A stretch of 64,000 nt of DNA from positions 62,001 to 126,000 of the forward strand of contig JAKCPI010011757.1 of the NCBI GenBank assembly GCA_023213315.1, given 5' to 3'. The notes beneath the pieces are model-generated. The model was not told the origin of the DNA. It saw only the letters and a list, made by a program, of their open reading frames with translations, and searched no databases. The DNA comes from Euborellia annulipes (Eukaryota; Arthropoda; Insecta; Dermaptera; Anisolabididae). Below are positions 62,035 to 64,000 of this stretch, piece after piece (position 1 is the stretch's first letter; each line of letters opens with the position of its first letter). The translations under genes were made by a program, and so were the position numbers.

Positions 62035-63118
62035 GCGATACGTTTTCGTTTTATGCGACAGAATTTATTTATAACAAAAATTTTCAAGTCAGGACTATGA
62101 TGCTTTTCCTAAAACTAGCTTGTTAGTATTTTGCGGCATCCTAGGCCATTTTATTCTTATTTAAATAAATTGGAGGGCATTATTAAAAAAAAAAAAAAAA
62201 AAAAGACGTCAACTCGTAATTGAATTATTTTAATTAATCCATTAAAATTTACATGTTATGTTTATGAAAATAAATTTTAAAAAGAATTAGCAATTTTGAA
62301 ATTCAAAAGGCAAGAAAATGATAATAACTTTGAGGATAATGAGTACAGAGTGGATGGAGGATAATGAGTACAGAGTGGAAGGAAGGACATTATTAAAAGT
62401 AGATTAGGAAAATAGATGCAAATGAAGTACTTGAGTAATTTTTCACTGGAACACATAAGCCCTTTATCATTAATATATTTTTTAACACATGAGTAGATTT
62501 AAGAAAGAAAAAATATATAAATAGAACACGATATGTCTATTATTTCATAATGATTTAGATACTAATGACTATTTTTTCTAGTTGTTGTTAATAAATCAGA
62601 ATGATCCTCTTAATTACAATTTTTTTTTTTTTTTATTTCAGGCATTTCTCAACAACAGGCTTGAAACTTCAGAAGGACATTGAGAAAATATTTCCCGTCA
62701 AAATAAATTTATGAATTTCTAAAAAACATAAATAGAACGATAAGAAAAAAAGTGAGGGAATATTTATAATTATTAAATTTTTTGAGTCCTGAACAGCTTG
62801 ATTATTAAGTAGTCAGTGAAAGTGATATAAAGTGATATAGGAGTAAAATAACGGTGGTGATAATTTCAAGACCTCATCATTAATTCTAAATAAAAAGAGA
62901 TAAAATAAACAAAAGCCGCTCTATTAAACTGTCAAAATTCATGTGATGAGAACAACATGTGATAGAAATGTGATAGATGCCCGAGCACTACATAAGCACT
63001 TGAATTAAAAAATTTTACATTGTTATAAACTAATATTATAAAAAGAAAAAAAAATGTTCTAAAATTCCAAACAATTTTTTTTTTTTAAATAATGATTAAA
63101 ACAATTTTTCTATCACAT
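62035..63118. other. AT-rich DNA with a SINE-3 tail remnant
   Basis: TATTTTGCGGCATCCTAGGC then CATTTTATTCTTATTTAAAT at 62128-62172 is a reversed SINE-3-like tail. An A-run lies at 62186-62204. GGATAATGAGTACAGAGTGG is repeated in tandem at about 62334-62376. No gene was seen. Confidence 0.45.
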
Positions 63119-63475
63119 GTTGCCGAAAAGACTATGTGTATGTAGGTGTGGGTGTGTTTGTGGGAGTGTGTATATGGGAAAAAAGGGTGAGTGTTTTTTT
63201 TTTTTTTTTTTTTTAAAAAAACATTCACACTTTTTTCTCATTCACACTCACACTCACACACACATTCATACAGTCTTTTCGGCAACTGAGGCCATATAAG
63301 ACTTTTTACGATATCCGTTATTAATAAATATACATATATGGGGTCCAGGCATTCTTATTTAAGCCATTTGGTATCCAAATGAGCCTGGGGTCCGAACCCG
63401 CGACGTTTGGTATATGAGGTTAGCACGCTAACCTCTACGCCATGCCCCGAGGGCAGGTGAGTGTTTGAAAAAAGT
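63119..63475 (+). mobile_element. SINE-1 tail fragment, split by another SINE-1
   Basis: TTGCCGAAAAGACTATGTGT and the GTGTG-rich tail run to GGTGAGTGTTT (63186-63196). They continue after the inserted copy with GGTGAGTGTTTGAAAAAAGT (from 63456). The older element lacks its head and most of its body. Confidence 0.78.
63194..63454 (-). mobile_element. SINE-1, nearly complete, minus strand, inserted in a SINE-1 tail
   Basis: The T-run 63194-63214 represents the poly(A). The reversed tail, body and head (GCCCTCGGGGCATGGCGTAG at the right end) follow. The 11-bp repeat GGTGAGTGTTT lies at 63186-63196 and 63456-63466. The body is slightly shortened between GGTATCCAA and GCCTGGGGTCCG compared with 48135-48416. 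Confidence 0.92.
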
Positions 63476-63721
63476 GTTATTTGTAATTAAAATTTAATTG
63501 TAAGAGAGATATTGTTGAAAAACAAAAATAAATTAAATTGTTTTTTTTTTTTTAATCTTTTAGGCATATTACATTGTTAGATTATATAGAATTTAAATTA
63601 TTTAAATACGATGTATGTGGGAGATGTGGCACATTTCTTTATAACATTTAGTATTCAAATGATTTAAATAAATATTCATAAAATAATTAATATTGACATT
63701 TGTTAAATGTACTTAAAAACA
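63476..63721. other. AT-rich DNA
   Basis: Nothing supported. Confidence 0.3.
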
Positions 63722-64000
63722 CTTTTAGGCCAAAATGAGAATATAGGCCTACATTTTAAAGAGCATCTAAAAAATAATTGATTTTTGAATTTTGAACAAT
63801 TTTGGTGGAGCGAATTTTGAGAAAATTGAAAAAAACTAAAAAAGTACATCAATAAAGTATTAGTAGACTACTTTTTGGCCGATTTTGTTAAAAAGCTTAT
63901 TTTGAGTGTCCGGGAGGGTACACAACTTAAATATAAAATTTCAATCTGATAGCTCAATTCCTTCATTCTAAAAATCGTTCACACAGTAATACACACAGAC
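63722..64000 (+). mobile_element. HP1 element, copy 19 (cut by window end)
   Basis: AGGCCAAAATGAGAATATAG starts in the middle region. AAAAGTACATCAATAAAGTA, GGCCGATTTTGTTAAAAAGC and GATAGCTCAATTCCTTCATT follow, then the start of the CACACAGTAATACACACAGAC microsatellite at the window edge. It lacks the 5' hairpin. Confidence 0.85.

Overview
This 64 kb window is AT-rich eukaryotic DNA (roughly 70% A+T by eye), full of long A/T runs, microsatellites and nested transposable elements. It looks like intergenic or large-intron DNA of an invertebrate, most simply an arthropod, but nothing in it fixes the species. I found no convincing protein-coding gene, rRNA, functional tRNA or CRISPR array. Every long open frame lies in a mobile element, a minisatellite or purine-rich low-complexity DNA, and no transposase or reverse transcriptase is recognisable. 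One 61-codon frame with a CxxC-x4-CxxC pattern (32471-32656) is the only weak coding candidate.

The dominant component is one dispersed family, called HP1 here, with about twenty copies or fragments on both strands. A whole copy (4046-4684; 23951-24612 reversed) is about 640-660 bp. It has an 81-nt near-perfect hairpin at the 5' end, a consensus RFX-type X-box, a 16-bp palindrome, a CA/CAGA microsatellite at a fixed internal place, and a second hairpin at the 3' end. The last bases of the 3' end are the inverse of a sequence in the 5' hairpin. A second family, HP2 (24908-25318, 50881-51385), has the same plan with different end sequences. The layout resembles the non-autonomous Helentron/HINE (DINE-1-like) elements, although the fully palindromic 5' end is unusual for them.

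Other elements are often inserted into HP1 copies, and their target-site duplications can be read directly. There are hAT-type elements with 8-bp duplications (2768-3061, 21140-21523, 51628-51863, 53284-55725, 61638-61897, 61174-62026), Tc1/mariner-type elements at TA (4932-5172, 40205-40428, 59228-59461, 19307-19535, 13876-14127), and Harbinger-type elements at TTA (8681-8894, 46746-46849, probably 15101-15340). There are also tRNA-derived SINEs of at least three families, a short GC-rich retroposon with a (GAA)n tail and 13- and 19-bp duplications, a 760-bp fold-back element built from nuclear-receptor-like palindromes (30358-31117), and a 476-bp hairpin (524-1000).

Region by region: 0-8.3 kb, large hairpin, HP1 copies and hAT/mariner MITEs; 8.3-19.5 kb, Harbinger and palindromic MITEs, SINE heads and long AT stretches; 18.8-19.1 kb, a suspicious C-rich block; 20.6-25.7 kb, HP1 and HP2 copies and an inverted SINE pair; 25.8-30.0 kb, the least repetitive stretch, with possible cis-regulatory sequence; 30-41 kb, densest nesting; 41-50 kb, SINEs and GC-richer islands; 50.8-55.9 kb, HP2 and a 2.4 kb hAT element carrying a GC-rich 118-bp higher-order minisatellite; 56-64 kb, SINEs, palindromic MITEs, a hAT-in-hAT nest and a SINE-in-SINE insertion. 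Because no gene is supported, the relations described are those of insertion order and module sharing, not of a pathway.
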